Assembly (NCBI RefSeq): GCF_958979055.1
Contig: NC_084899.1
Span: forward strand, 942,501-1,006,500
Source: Alnus glutinosa
Lineage: Eukaryota; Streptophyta; Magnoliopsida; Fagales; Betulaceae
Reading direction: 5' to 3'
Length of the DNA stretch: 64,000 nt
Shown here: positions 14,501 to 24,808 of the stretch, piece after piece
Position numbering within the stretch: the stretch's first letter is position 1
How the letters are laid out: each line of letters begins with the position of its first letter
Notes under the pieces: generated by a model
Told to the model about the DNA's origin: nothing
What the model saw: the letters and a program-made list of their open reading frames with translations, nothing else
Databases searched by the model: none
Translations under genes and position numbers: made by a program

Positions 14501-17500
14501 GTCATTTATAGATGTATTGTCAAATGTCATGTATTTCATTGCAAAACCCTTCAAAATTCTATTTGAATTATTTAGGTTTTGTCATTTGCTTTTAGCAGTT
14601 GTTACTAAAAATAAGCAGTAGAATATTTTTCTTAATTATCCCCCACACACATTTATAATGGGAAGTTACACACTTCAATTCAAGGCAAACTTAACCATAT
14701 CTTCTAAATCAAATAACCAACTGTAAAATATAATTTATCCTAATCTAACAATAGTCTCAGAAATACAGTACAACCTTTGAGATTATATTGGATTTGAAAT
14801 TCTTGTTGTACAGGGAATCTTATCTGCCTCAGTTTTGTCCATTATCCCTCTAATCCGTCCCTACCAGTGGCAAAGCCTGCTAATGCCGGTATAGTTTTCT
14901 TCTGGCCTGTGAAATTTTCAATTAAACTGTGAATTTTAGGATTATTTTTGTACTTATTATTTTTCAACTATTCTTTGGGTCTTAATCATGTGCATAAACA
15001 TCCAGATCTTACCAAATGACATGCTGGACTTTTTGGATGCACCTGTCCCGTACATTGTAAGTACTCATTAGTTGTGCTTTATGTATCTTACCATAATTTT
15101 TTGATAAGTAATAACCTGGTTTTATTAAAAGCGTCAGGCGCCCCTTAATACACCGGCAGTATACAAGAGAAAACGCAATGCTGGAAAACGAAAAAAAAAA
15201 AAAAAACCCAAAAAAAGAAAGAACGAAACCCACCAAACAAACCCACAAGAACCTAAGCCTACAAGCACAAAGAACGCCAATCCAACCCACAAAGAACACA
15301 CAAGAAACCCACCCAAAAACCCACAGGAACCTACAACCTAAAACACAACACCCGCAGCCCACAAGCAACCCACAAACTACAGAACCTGAGCCTTTCCTCT
15401 CCTACTCCTAGATTGCACACTCGCAACGTCGTAGTTTATGGAGCTCTTCAGATTCTGCAGTTCTCTCCTTCCTTTGAACTTATACCGCTTCCCCATACTA
15501 CCCCGATGAAAATCTTCCTCAATGGCATCCAACAAAGCCAGGGCCGAATCTTCATCCTCAGCACCATCTGACTCCTACTCCAAGTGTAAGTCGGGAGGAG
15601 CAACGCCCAAGGGGTGAGGAGAATCACTTTCCTCTCCCTGATCCCACAAAACAATCTCCCCAGATGGGCTAAACCCTACCGGCCACTCCTGAGATTGGAT
15701 CAAACCATAATTCACTCTGCATATAACTAGAAACGGGCATATAGACAATAAATGCATGCAAGTTAGGTTGTTTGGATCCAGAATTTCCTTTGTCAAACTG
15801 CATACCGTTGGAAACTTTTAAGGGTCCTTATGATGGAGAAGAGTCCAAATGTGTCTTCCCGCCATTGTCATCTTCATCATTTTTCTAGGTAGTACTACTT
15901 CTGACATCTGATTGATTACTAAAAGTAATTTTCATGTACAGGTGGGTGTGAAGAACAAAACCAATGAAGTACAGTCAAAGTTGACTAATGTCATTTTGGT
16001 TGATGTCAACAAGAACCAGGTGTATAATTTTTTTCCTTCAGAAATTTGATTTGGATAACTAGTTTTGACTTGAGCAAGTTTAGACAGGTTTTTGACTCAT
16101 GCATTATCCAAGCTTATTGTCCTCCTTTTTTTAAAAAAATGATGGTCATTAAACAAGGCAGATATTTATTGAAGATTATAGATATTTTAGTAATCACTGC
16201 TAATATTTTTTCTTTAAATGATAGCAGTTGTTGCTTGCAAAACAATTTTAGGGTTCAGATAATTTCTCCTTAAATGGTTTAACCATAAGATAGCAACCTA
16301 CTTATGATGTGCCATGTCAAATATTTATTTTCTTCTCATCTGTGATTGGCATTGGTTGAGACTTGGATAGCATCCCTTTTTTTGGGGCCTTGAGGGGGTT
16401 GAGGCCCATGGATCCTAGAGTATTTACATGCGTGGAGGAGACTTTATTGTGGTTCTAAGTTTGAAAATAATGTGAAATGGTTTGATGGGGGTGAGTACTC
16501 ATGGAAGCTAATACAAGGGAAAGGACGCTGTAATCTTGGCCAGCAAATGTAAAGGGTCGGTGTATAAGGGTTGCGCCCCTCTGCGCTTTTTAATAAATTG
16601 CTATTACTTATAAAAAAAAAATGTAAAGGGTCAAATTCAGTTTAAGTGCATGATTTTCTTTTGCATGATTTTATTTGTGTATTACATTTGGTGAATGTTC
16701 TTTTGCTGCCTACTTTATGTAACTTCTTAATATTGTTAGTTCCAAGATATTATTTGGACCCTTTGTTCAGCTTAAACTTTGGAGCAAGTTATCTAATCCT
16801 TATCTATTGTATGATGCATTAGGTGAAGTCACCGTCGATACCTCAACTGCCACAACAAAAGGAGTTATTTTCCTCCTTACGTCCTTATCACGCAAAACTT
16901 GTAGGAGAAAGTTATTTGGGGAGGAAACGGCCCGTGTATGAATGCACAGATGTGCAGGTGTGCCCTTCTGCCTTACTGTTTTGGCCCCATTGTTCCTTCC
17001 TTAATAATGCCCTCTCTTCCCCCTCCCCCCAGGCCCTTTTCTCAATTCTCTCAAGCTGTTAATGTTATTGATGAATGTCCAGGCAGGAAGCCCTTGTTTG
17101 TAATATTCTTGAGAGGCTTCCTCTGTTTTTATTTGAATGAACATATTGTTAGACCTTGGTAATACTTACATTGTGGTTATTATTGTTTGTCATTATAGTA
17201 AAAATCTTTAGAACGATTGTATTAGTAGCAGCTTTTGTTTTGATCTTTTCCTAGAGAACCTGAGGCATTGGGAGTTTGAATACCATTGTTTTTTTTATAA
17301 GTAAATTTAGTCTTATTGAAAGAATACCATTGTTGTATTTGTAAAGCTGATTCTGTAGTTTGCTTTCTCGTTATGACCACTTCATTATGGTTCCAGCATG
17401 GCTTTATGCCGTTACCTTTAATACTAAGATAAGATTCAGTTGGTTTGTGCTTGCTAGTGTTTTTTTGTGCTGGTCACATCCATACAAGATGGTTGTCAGT

Positions 17501-20500
17501 ATCCTTTGTTTGCAGATATGCACCCTTACTAGTATGACCTCTTATGTCCTTGTGCAAAGTGAAGTTCTTATCCTGTCATAAGCCTCAAATAATGCTGGCG
17601 AGCAGTCTGTGTGATTACTCCATTGTTGATAAGATATGCCATTGTTTTGCAGCTTTTGCCTTTCGTAATACGTATCTGTTCCTGTATTATCTTAATTGAT
17701 TATTTGTAGGAAATAATCTATATTTTTGAGTGCAGAACCTAGGTTCACTTCCTTGTTTAGTTTCTTATCTTGATTTGACCATCTTAGTTTGGCAGGAACA
17801 ATTATTAAGCCTGGACAAATAATAGACATGTCAATTAAGCTACATTATATCAAGTATCAATGATGTCCAATTTCCCATATATTTTCTATTTGAGATGAGA
17901 TTCTTATCTAGTAATGATGTGGCAACTGTGATTTCAGTGGTATGTTCACTGTTGTTTTCATGTCTTTGTGACATGTAGGTCGAAGCAGCCAAGGGTTTCC
18001 TAGCAGTGCTAAGGTCTTACTTGGATTCTCTTTGCTCTAAGCTCCGTTCACATACAATTACAAATGTACAGTCCAATGATGATAAGGTTTGTATTTTATT
18101 TCCAAGTTGAATGTTAGGCAATCTTGATTTGACTGGTTTCCAATAGTTGGTTGCGTATGCTAAAATCATTTTTTTCTTTTATTTATGATTTTTCTTTTAT
18201 TTTTAGGGTAAACCCCCCCGGGAAGTATTAGCGGTTTGCAATCATAACCTTAACTTTTAGTTCGGTATCCCAATAATTTCACCCCTTTTTTGTTAAAATG
18301 CCCAAAATGGCCATGCCCCCATTTTTTATATATATATTCAAAATTATGGTGAACCGTGGGTAACCAGAATTTTCACCTTTTTTATTTATATATATGTATA
18401 TAAAAAAGGGGGGCATTTTAACAAAAAAAAAAAAACAAAAAAAACAAAATTATGGTGACCCACGATGTGGCCGTGGGTAACCAAAATTTTCACCTTTTTT
18501 ATTTATATATATGTATATAAAAAAGGGGGGCATTTTAACAAAAAAAAAAAAAAAGGGTGAAATTAAAATGGGGAAATTCTTGGGATACCAACATTACAAA
18601 AATTAGAAGTTCGAGGTTATGATTGAAAAACCGCTGATACTTCTGTTTTTTTTTTTTTTTTTGGGGGGGGGGGGAAGTTTTTCATTATTTTTATTATGGT
18701 AATTGTTATAATATTGACTAATAATTAAATTAACACTTTCCTACCGGAGCTTTTAAGATAAATGGTTTGTCATCATAGTGTTAGAGTAGGTGGTTTTTGA
18801 GTTCGAATATTGACTCTACAAATACCCCTCATTTAAGTTTAATATTCTATGTGTGGGGTCTTATTAATTGAGCAGGAGTTTGAGCCCAAAGTAAGGGAAA
18901 ATGTTAGAATCTTAATTAAATAATTAAATTTACCATTTTCTATTTGCTCAAGTGTTTAGGATAAATATTAATTTATCAAAAACCAAGTTTTTGGAAAAAG
19001 GGATTACTTGTTCAAATAGCGTTGATCATTACCTATCAAGAAAAAGTTTCACCATATTCTCCTAATCCAGATCTGATATTTAAGTGGTAGATACAAACAT
19101 CACTAAGATTAAAGGATGGGAATTAGAAATTTATGCAGAAGCGTACAAAAACGTTTTCATTTTCTCCGTCCATTAAGTATAGCGAAAAAATGATCCGTGT
19201 GGAGGGGGCGCTTTACACGGATCCAAGGTTTATCTAACAGGTGTGGGTATACGAAGTGGCCTTGCCTTTTAGGAGTTTCTCGTCATCAAAAAATAGAAAG
19301 CATAGGGATCAGATTATTATTTAAAGTTCCTTTTGTTTATCATGAAAGTGAGGATTCAGTCTTTCACTATACTTCATTGATGGAGAATGATAACTTTGTG
19401 CTCAAAGACTTTCATACCTAGCAAGTGTGCAAACATAGATGCACAATTGCATGGTGATTTGACTTTGGATGTTGAATAGCAAACAATCACTTGATAACAT
19501 TGACTTGTTTTAACAATCTATAAATATTGCTGGAAATCTGAAACTAAATTTCTTCTACTTCATAGGTATCATTGCTTTTGAAGGAGAGTTTCATCGACTC
19601 ATTCCCTAGTCGTGATCGACCATTTATGAAGGTGTGTTTCCCTACCATCTAACATGTTTTTCACTAGTTTGTGCAAGGCAATTTTTTTTTTTTTGATAAG
19701 TCATTGGCCTTAAGGAGAGATCGAACTAGTGACCTTAGCTTAATGAAGCGTGGGCCCCATCCAATTGAGCTGCCCCTTGGGGTAGTTTGTGTAAGGCAAT
19801 TTTATTGCTTATTCACATTAGTCAAGGGATTAATTTGCTAGTGGTTTAGATATGGGTTTTATCTTTTCCTCCATTTGAGGATCCTAGTATATTTATTTTT
19901 ATTTTTGATGTGTAAGAATAGGTCTCTGTGTCTCTCTCACGTCAACACATGCCCGCTCATGTTGACGTGTTTAGTCATGTAAGTTGGGTAGCCAGTTCTG
20001 GCACTATCTCCAGCCCTCAGGTTTGACTATTTTGTGTTGGGGTACTCCAATCATTTGTTTGTTAAAGCCAAGACATTTGTGTTTTCGGTAGAGGAAGGGT
20101 GTTTGGTGTTAAGTTTTGTCAAAAGGCGTAGGGGTGTCTCTCATGCAGTGCATTTGGGGAAGGTAAGTGTGGCTTGGTTTTCGGAGACGGCCAAGGCTTT
20201 GATTCGTGGAGGAGGGCTGAGCCAATGGTTCTTAAGTCAAATGACACTTACACCCACCCTAAGATAAGAATTGGGTGGTTGGTGAGTTCATGGGTTCAAG
20301 AATAATTCTTAAAACCGCTTCTTTTCCCTCTAGGGCCTTGGCTTTATTTTAGGATGTTATATTAAAAACCATGCAAGGGTTTAGGGTTTAGTCGAAATAC
20401 TCGTTTGGGATGCTCTTAATGCTCTGTATTATGGAGAGACTTTAACAAAGCTGAAATCATACTAATTTTTTTCTTCCACTCTTTCTGTCATCCCGAGCAG

Positions 20501-20569
20501 CTTTTTGTGGACACACAACTCTTTTCTGTACATACAGATCTCGTTCTTTCATTCTTCCAGAAGGAATAG
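5573..20569 (+). CDS. DENN-domain-containing protein (putative Rab GEF)
   Basis: Tripartite DENN protein; the family acts as guanine-nucleotide exchange factors for Rab GTPases in membrane traffic. Plant single-DENN relatives exist, including a shorter Arabidopsis one of similar size. Coding exons: 5573-5866, 6137-6325, 6414-6497, 7652-7711, 7912-7956, 9215-9414, 11224-11709, 12196-12322, 12437-12634, 12868-12957, 14207-14269, 14814-14888, 15006-15056, 15942-16019, 16823-16957, 17979-18086, 19566-19631, 20501-20569. They sum to 2418 nt, or 805 aa. The start is the first in-frame ATG after the UTR intron. An Ala-rich run lies near residues 21-34. uDENN is about residues 162-290, followed by an acidic Ser-rich linker in exon 7. 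cDENN is about 496-680, with the hallmarks PLIRPYQWQSLLMPILP and FLDAPVPYIVG. dDENN is about 725-805. Introns carry LINE, SINE, TRIM and MITE insertions. The exact Rab target is unknown. Confidence 0.9.
9811..9834. repeat. Poly(G) tract
   Basis: About two dozen consecutive G residues follow a short A tract in DENN intron 6. The adjacent open frames on both strands (Gly-rich and Pro-rich) come from this tract. Exact length is likely to be unreliable in assembly. Confidence 0.9.
10010..10806 (+). mobile_element. LINE 3' fragment (zf-RVT region) in DENN intron 6
   Basis: The segment translates, with breaks, to the reverse-transcriptase zinc-binding (zf-RVT) region of plant LINEs. Frame 10060-10389 shows SPFHWKRIW, AAFFVWTIV and the Cys pair CCMCKSG followed by LLLHYEVARELW. 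A second frame (10545-10817) matches the C-terminal WCIWREWN region. The 3' end has the family tail: a tgtgccgttctgcacttt block, then acttattaaaaaaaa. It lies in the same orientation as the host gene. A 21-bp insertion interrupts it (separate entry). The left edge and target duplication were not found, so the start is approximate. Confidence 0.75.
10523..10543 (-). mobile_element. Ultra-short LINE tail insertion (21 bp)
   Basis: The insert is a T tract followed by ttttttataagta, the reverse complement of the LINE 3' terminus (tacttataaaaaa). It is flanked by two identical 14-bp copies of aatgtggtgcatct, at 10509-10522 and 10544-10557. Removing the insert and one copy restores a continuous LINE C-terminal region, so this is a second insertion into an older LINE copy. 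Confidence 0.75.
11925..12065 (+). mobile_element. Probable SINE in DENN intron 7
   Basis: The block contains gtgtggagggagcgctttgc and ends cggttatcaaaaataaaaaa, a pattern I recognise from plant AU-like SINEs (GC-rich body, A-rich tail). A related block lies at 19150-19305. Flanks tactagggagat and tactatagagat look like an imperfect target duplication. Family assignment is from memory and tentative. Confidence 0.45.
13226..13968 (+). mobile_element. TRIM-like element with palindromic LTR in DENN intron 10
   Basis: A 173-bp block (13226-13398) starts TGTAACACC and ends GGTGTTACA. It is followed at once by gatagtatcagagca, a close match to the methionine-initiator tRNA primer-binding site of plant LTR elements. 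The block is an imperfect palindrome: about 75 bp of its first half pairs with its second half. At 13891-13968 the second half of the same LTR recurs, ending gcgttaca. About 490 bp lie between with no coding capacity, so this is a non-autonomous LTR element whose 3' LTR is truncated. Confidence 0.7.
15099..15703 (-). mobile_element. Non-autonomous LINE derivative in DENN intron 13
   Basis: Read on the minus strand, the frame ending near 15575 (GFSPSGEIVLWDQGEE) and the following GRRELQNL/SSINYD segment match the tail of a plant LINE first ORF. This passes into a GT-rich spacer and then directly into the LINE 3' tail (cgcttttaataaaacc, ttacttatcaaaaaa). No reverse transcriptase lies between them, so the copy is internally deleted. 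A 9-bp direct repeat accataatt flanks it (15090-15098 and 15704-15712), possibly the target duplication, although the short length leaves room for chance. Confidence 0.6.
16559..16620 (+). mobile_element. Ultra-short LINE tail insertion (62 bp)
   Basis: The insert reads ggtgtataagggttgcgccc, then the ctctgcgctttttaataaat block, then attacttataaaaaaaaa. This is only the last ~60 bp of the LINE 3' UTR. Identical 12-bp copies of atgtaaagggtc flank it, at 16547-16558 and 16621-16632. It sits in DENN intron 14. Confidence 0.85.
17291..17321 (-). mobile_element. Ultra-short LINE tail insertion (31 bp)
   Basis: A 31-bp insert begins ttttttataagtaaattt and continues tagtcttattgaaa. Its reverse complement is the last ~25 bases of the LINE tail plus a short A tract; compare aagactaaatttacttaaaa near 33045. 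Flanking copies of gaataccattgtt (13 bp) at 17278-17290 and 17322-17334 are identical. It is in DENN intron 15. Confidence 0.8.
18205..18674. mobile_element. MITE with internal tandem duplication in DENN intron 16
   Basis: The left end (gtattagcggtttgcaatca near 18228) is matched by the reverse complement of the right end (gtatcagcggtttttcaatc), giving arms of about 80 bp that include atcccaa and aaaatgccc blocks. The centre contains two near-identical modules of roughly 120 bp, each with gtgggtaacca, ttttcacctttttt, atatatatgtatataaaa and ggggggcattttaaca. A poly(T)-poly(G) run lies at the right edge. No coding capacity. Confidence 0.65.
19150..19305 (+). mobile_element. Probable SINE fragment in DENN intron 16
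   Basis: It shares gtgtggaggg(a/g)gcgcttt with the block at 11925-12065, then reads gaagtggccttgcc, ttaggagtttctcgtcatca and an A-rich end. I recognise this end from AU-like plant SINE 3' regions, from memory. Left edge and target duplication are not clear. Confidence 0.4.
19686..19782 (-). mobile_element. tRNA-derived SINE in DENN intron 17
   Basis: On the minus strand the insert starts ccccaaggggcagctcaatt. It contains a box A-like cagctcaattgg and, about 50 nt on, a box B-like agttcgatctc; the consensus is GGTTCGANNCC. It ends ccaatgacttatc followed by an A tract. The flanks form a roughly 20-bp target duplication (tagtttgtgcaaggcaattt on the left, tagtttgtgtaaggcaattt on the right, one mismatch). 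The length and the RNA polymerase III promoter boxes fit a short plant SINE. Its tail matches that of the LINE family in this window. Confidence 0.8.
19975..20270 (+). mobile_element. Probable LINE ORF1 fragment in DENN intron 17
   Basis: The frame at 20034-20267 reads TFVFSVEEGCLVLSFV, VHLGKVSVAW and ETAKALIRGGG. I recognise this as the N-terminal part of the hypothetical protein carried by the plant LINEs represented here. It has no 3' tail, so it is an isolated fragment. The assignment rests on pattern memory and not on alignment. Confidence 0.4.
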
Positions 20570-21323
20570 TGCTGCCATGGTAGATTGGTCTGGAGTTTGT
20601 AGCATTTTGTTGTAAATTGAACGCAAGTTCGGTAATGTGTAATTTATCAATTATAGTGTGAGTTTAAATCTTCACGGCATGAAATGTTGCTGTATTTTCT
20701 TTATTTTCGAGTCTCATTTCTAATCCTTTCATCTTAAATGTATTATGAAATGAATGTGATTAGTGATAATTATAATCTCGTGATAGCTCTCAGCCATTGC
20801 AGACACAAGTTAGAACTGCAGATATATAGAAAGGTGTCTTGCCAATTTGTGAAATTCTCCATTCTATATTTTATATATAATGCCTTTTTTATGCTTCTGC
20901 AGCACTCCATTTATAGGAATTTGAAAAGAGAAATTCATGATCTTTTACACTCTCAAATGTTTACGTACTCTCTAAGATTTTAGCATGAACCAGAGTCAGT
21001 CCTCTGACTAGAATGCTGGAAATCCGAAGCAACCATCCAATTGGGTCGATCTATGCATTCATTTTGAAAGGGATTAAAAATATGATAAAAATCTCATATT
21101 GTTGTCAAAAGTATGGAGCCTTAAATCGAGGTATTGAGTTAATAAAGAGGGTCAAAGTCGGCAAATATTGCATGCTGGGAGTGTCGTGCTGTTGCAGTCC
21201 TCGTGAATTGACTTCTCAAGCAGCATCGTGAATTGACTGTCAGTCTCTCCCAGTCCTCCCTTTTAGCGGTTTCATTTAAGGGACAGTTTTCCACCGAGAA
21301 GGTTTTTATTTATTTATTTATTT

Positions 21324-21678
21324 GGATAACTTTACTTAAAGGTGTTAAAACTTTCATCGTTTTTTAAAGAAGATACCGGACCTTCAAAACATATCAATTT
21401 AGGGAGTTTATTTTTAAAATTTCAAAAATTCAGGTATATGTATTTTTTTCAAATTTCGTTAAATTCTAATTAACATCTAAATTCTAGCAATTTTTTTTTT
21501 TCTTAAAAAAGAGAAGGGGTATTTTAAAAATTTTAATAGGATTTAATAAAAAATTTTAACGGAGGACCTCTAAATTAAAACTTTCTGAAAAATGAATATC
21601 TTAAATTTAGACGTTTTGAAGTTTAGGTATGTTCTTTAAAAAATAATGAAAGCTTGGTACTCTTTAAGTGAAGTTCTC
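21324..21678. mobile_element. MITE, long terminal inverted repeats
   Basis: The left end ggataactttacttaaagg, with aactttcatcgttttttaaa, pairs with the reverse complement of the right end (gagaacttcacttaaagagt, with agctttcattattttttaaa). The arms are about 75 bp and extend through a ccttcaaaac / acttcaaaac block. The interior is AT-rich and non-coding. The superfamily cannot be told without a clean target duplication. Confidence 0.65.
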
Positions 21679-22414
21679 ATTCTTTTTTTTAAACTAGCTT
21701 GGAAGAAATTTTTAAATCTAGTCTATTAAACTGATATATGTGTTTAGAACATGTGAATTTTACATAGAGCGTGTGAATGTACACGATAATTACATTAGAA
21801 TAGGTATGTTAATTTAATAGACGAAATTGGATGAACTTTTTTGAACTAAAAACTTTTGTATTCATTTAAATGGTTTGACCTGGGACCATCACTGCTACTC
21901 TTGCACGGGGTAGCAAACGTCTTTATTGAATGGGAGACACCATTATTGTTGTGTGAGTACTGAGTAGGAACTTACCCCCCTCAACCACAACATCTGGAAA
22001 TACTGCAGTAATATATATGTCCTCTTTGCAACTAGCAAGCATGGGTAATCCATGTGTATGGTAAGTTTACAAATGGCAGCCCAATTGATGCGAGTTCCTC
22101 ATCTATCAAAGTTTCTCATATTAGGTCACCTCTACTTTCAGACCTTTGGGGCAAACAAATATTTGTACAATCCGCATGCAGTGAATCCTGAAGTTGAATG
22201 CTTGAGAGTTTGAGTCTACCAAGGCTTGCGGTGATACAATAAATAATCATCTCTGGCTCACTTAAGCAGCCTTTACATAAAAATAAGAGTAATGCTACAT
22301 ATTATACTCATATCTCATTCTCATTCCAATAAGATCGATGTAGCACAGTGGTAGTGTCTATCAACCTTTATTTATATAAAAATAAGAGTAATGCTTTGTT
22401 TTTCTTTTCTTTTT

Positions 22415-22626
22415 GGGATAACTTCACAAAAAGATATCAAATTATACGCTATTTTTGAGATAAGGGTATTGAACTAGCAAACTTCTCAAATTGCTATTAA
22501 ATCCTGTCAAAATTCTCAAAATACCCGTGTTTAGAAACATGAATACTTCAGTTTAAAACATTTGCTAGTTCAATACCCTTATATCAAAACGGTGTATAAT
22601 TCAATACTCTATTATAAAATTATCCC
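22415..22626. mobile_element. MITE of about 212 bp
   Basis: The left arm starts gggataacttc and contains ataagggtattgaactagca. The reverse complement of the right arm starts gggataatttt and contains the same ataagggtattgaactagca. The arms are about 65 bp around a short non-coding core. Confidence 0.7.
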
Positions 22627-23733
22627 TTTCCTTTTTGCAGGTTATCCGTCGCCCGTCCACCGTCCAAAAATACGCTAAAGCAACTTTGATTTTTTGAATT
22701 TGGCTTGTTATTAAGGTGAAAAAAAATTGGTGCCGGGCCAGGTGTTTGTCTCGAGGACTCACCAACGGGTGCAGTAGTGGTAGCGAAAGTTGAAAGAGGA
22801 AATAGATAGAGCAGATGAGAGAAGGATACGTTTAGTGAAGTGGGGTCGTATTAAAATAAAAAATAAATAAAAAAACACAAGGCGGTTGGCATCAATGGCA
22901 TGTGTTCGAGGGTGGCAGGGGCAGGGGATAGGAACAGTGCCCTCAGACATCACAACAGTGCCCAAGAGTGCGTTTTTTAGTACACCTCCTGCTAAACTTG
23001 CACTACCAAAATAGTTCCTCGGAATTTAATGCAACCAAACAACATCGATACCCGGTAATTAATTCTCATACTACACTTTAAAATGCCCCCCCCACCCTTG
23101 TAAGTTGTACCTGCCTGAACTGTCAATCCCCAATTAATGAATGCCATTTCACGCACACCGCGAGTGTTGTTAGACTACCCTTGTTTTTTTTTTTTTTTTT
23201 TTTTTTAATGTGTTATTTTAACACGATAATCACTAATAATTAAATATATATTTTTTTCTATTCATATTGTGCCCCAGACTAAAAACACACGACAAGAGGG
23301 TGAAAATGCATACATGGGGTATTAAATTCCAGATACCAACCAGCATAGTATTCCATTTATGGGTTATATATATATAATAGCATGTAATTGAAAAGAGATA
23401 TCGACTGGTTTATGAAATTGAAAAGTTCTACATCTTAACCAGAGATGAACTTTCTGGTGCATGCTTCCACTGAACAATGCCTTTTAAATGCTATGTTCTG
23501 TCAATGTCTCAGATCCCTGGAGAAGCCATTTAAGAAAAGGAGAAAGCGCAAAAGCTAGGGTTAATGCCTGGATGATTTTTAAGTTGTAAAATCAACTTTA
23601 ATGAAAATATATATATGAGTGAAACGTCACATTCTAATATTTAATTTTAAGCAATGCTCTTTCCTGTATATGATAACGAAGATGGATGGCTATGGAAAGT
23701 AGCTATTTTTATTTTATTTTTTTAATAATAATA

Positions 23734-23771
<38 letters not shown>

Positions 23772-24572
23772 GGTAGGTGGGGGGCTAAACCTGAACATCT
23801 CTCAGTTATCTGAGCATTTAGAACAAAAGAAACAAGTAAATATCTGTAGTTAAAAAAAAAAAAAAAGAGAGGAGGAAAAAGTAAAGGAGGGTTCCAGTTT
23901 AATCAGAACCCAAAAAAGCCCCTGGCCTTACTCTCTCGTTTTCCAGATTTCCCAAATGGAAAAAGGTCAAATAGTAGTAAGTGGGGAGGACTGGGGTCTG
24001 AGGTAAAGGAACAGCAAAAAGTAAAAGAGTTAGTAGCAGTAAAAGCTTAAAACCGTACAATCTGCTTGGACAGGCATTGGCTTCAGATACCAACTCTCTT
24101 ACAGGTCTCAGATATAATAAGGCCAATTATAATTATTTTCTCTTTTGTTTTTTACAATCTTTTATTGTTACCCTGCTTTAGTTTATGGGTTTCCGTAGAG
24201 ATGTCAGAGACAAGAGCTGCCACAGAGGCAGCTTAGCTGCAGAGCCAGAAGCAAGAGAGAGGTGCAGTCATAATAGGAGCAGGACACAGAGAGAGAGAGA
24301 GAAAGAGGCCAGTGGCATGCAACACTGTAATCAGAACCATTAGTTTTATCCATGTACAGAAGATTCTGCAGCTCAATGGTCCCTGAAATAAATATACCTA
24401 CTCTACTTCGAGGGCTACTCCTCTTGTAATAAGTGATAACCCACGCATACACACACCTCTGATGCTTCTCATATTTCTCTCTCTGAACCTGTCCTTCTTT
24501 CACTGAACCTGTGAAGTCTGAAGAGGTTCTTTGTTTCATCTTTCTTTCTTTCTTTCTTTCCTTCGTTCTTCA

Positions 24573-24773
24573 ATGATGAGTGGAAGAACCAGGTTTCCCT
24601 TCACTGCTTCTCAGTGGCAAGAGCTTGAACACCAAGCTCTAATCTTCAAGTACATGGCATCAGGCATCCCTATCCCACCTGATCTCCTCTTCACTATCAA
24701 AAGAAGTTGCCTGGACTCTCCTCTCTCTTCGAAGTTCTTACCTCACCAACCTCAACATAGTAAGCCAACTAGA

Positions 24774-24808
<35 letters not shown>

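Larger units (their letters stand above)
20570..24572. other. Spacer between DENN gene and GRF; 3' UTR, MITEs, GRF leader
   Basis: The DENN 3' UTR probably ends within the first few hundred bases. Two MITEs follow (listed separately). A poly(T) run lies near 23186 and a long poly(A) run near 23737-23769. From about 24190 the DNA is GA/CT-rich (gagagagaga at 24290; tctttctttc repeats just before the ATG), which fits a GRF promoter and leader. The open frames here on either strand show no recognisable protein. Confidence 0.6.

Noticed and set aside
22320..22370. tRNA-like phrase gtagcacagtggtagtg
   Set aside because: It has no cloverleaf partner arms or box B at the right distance.
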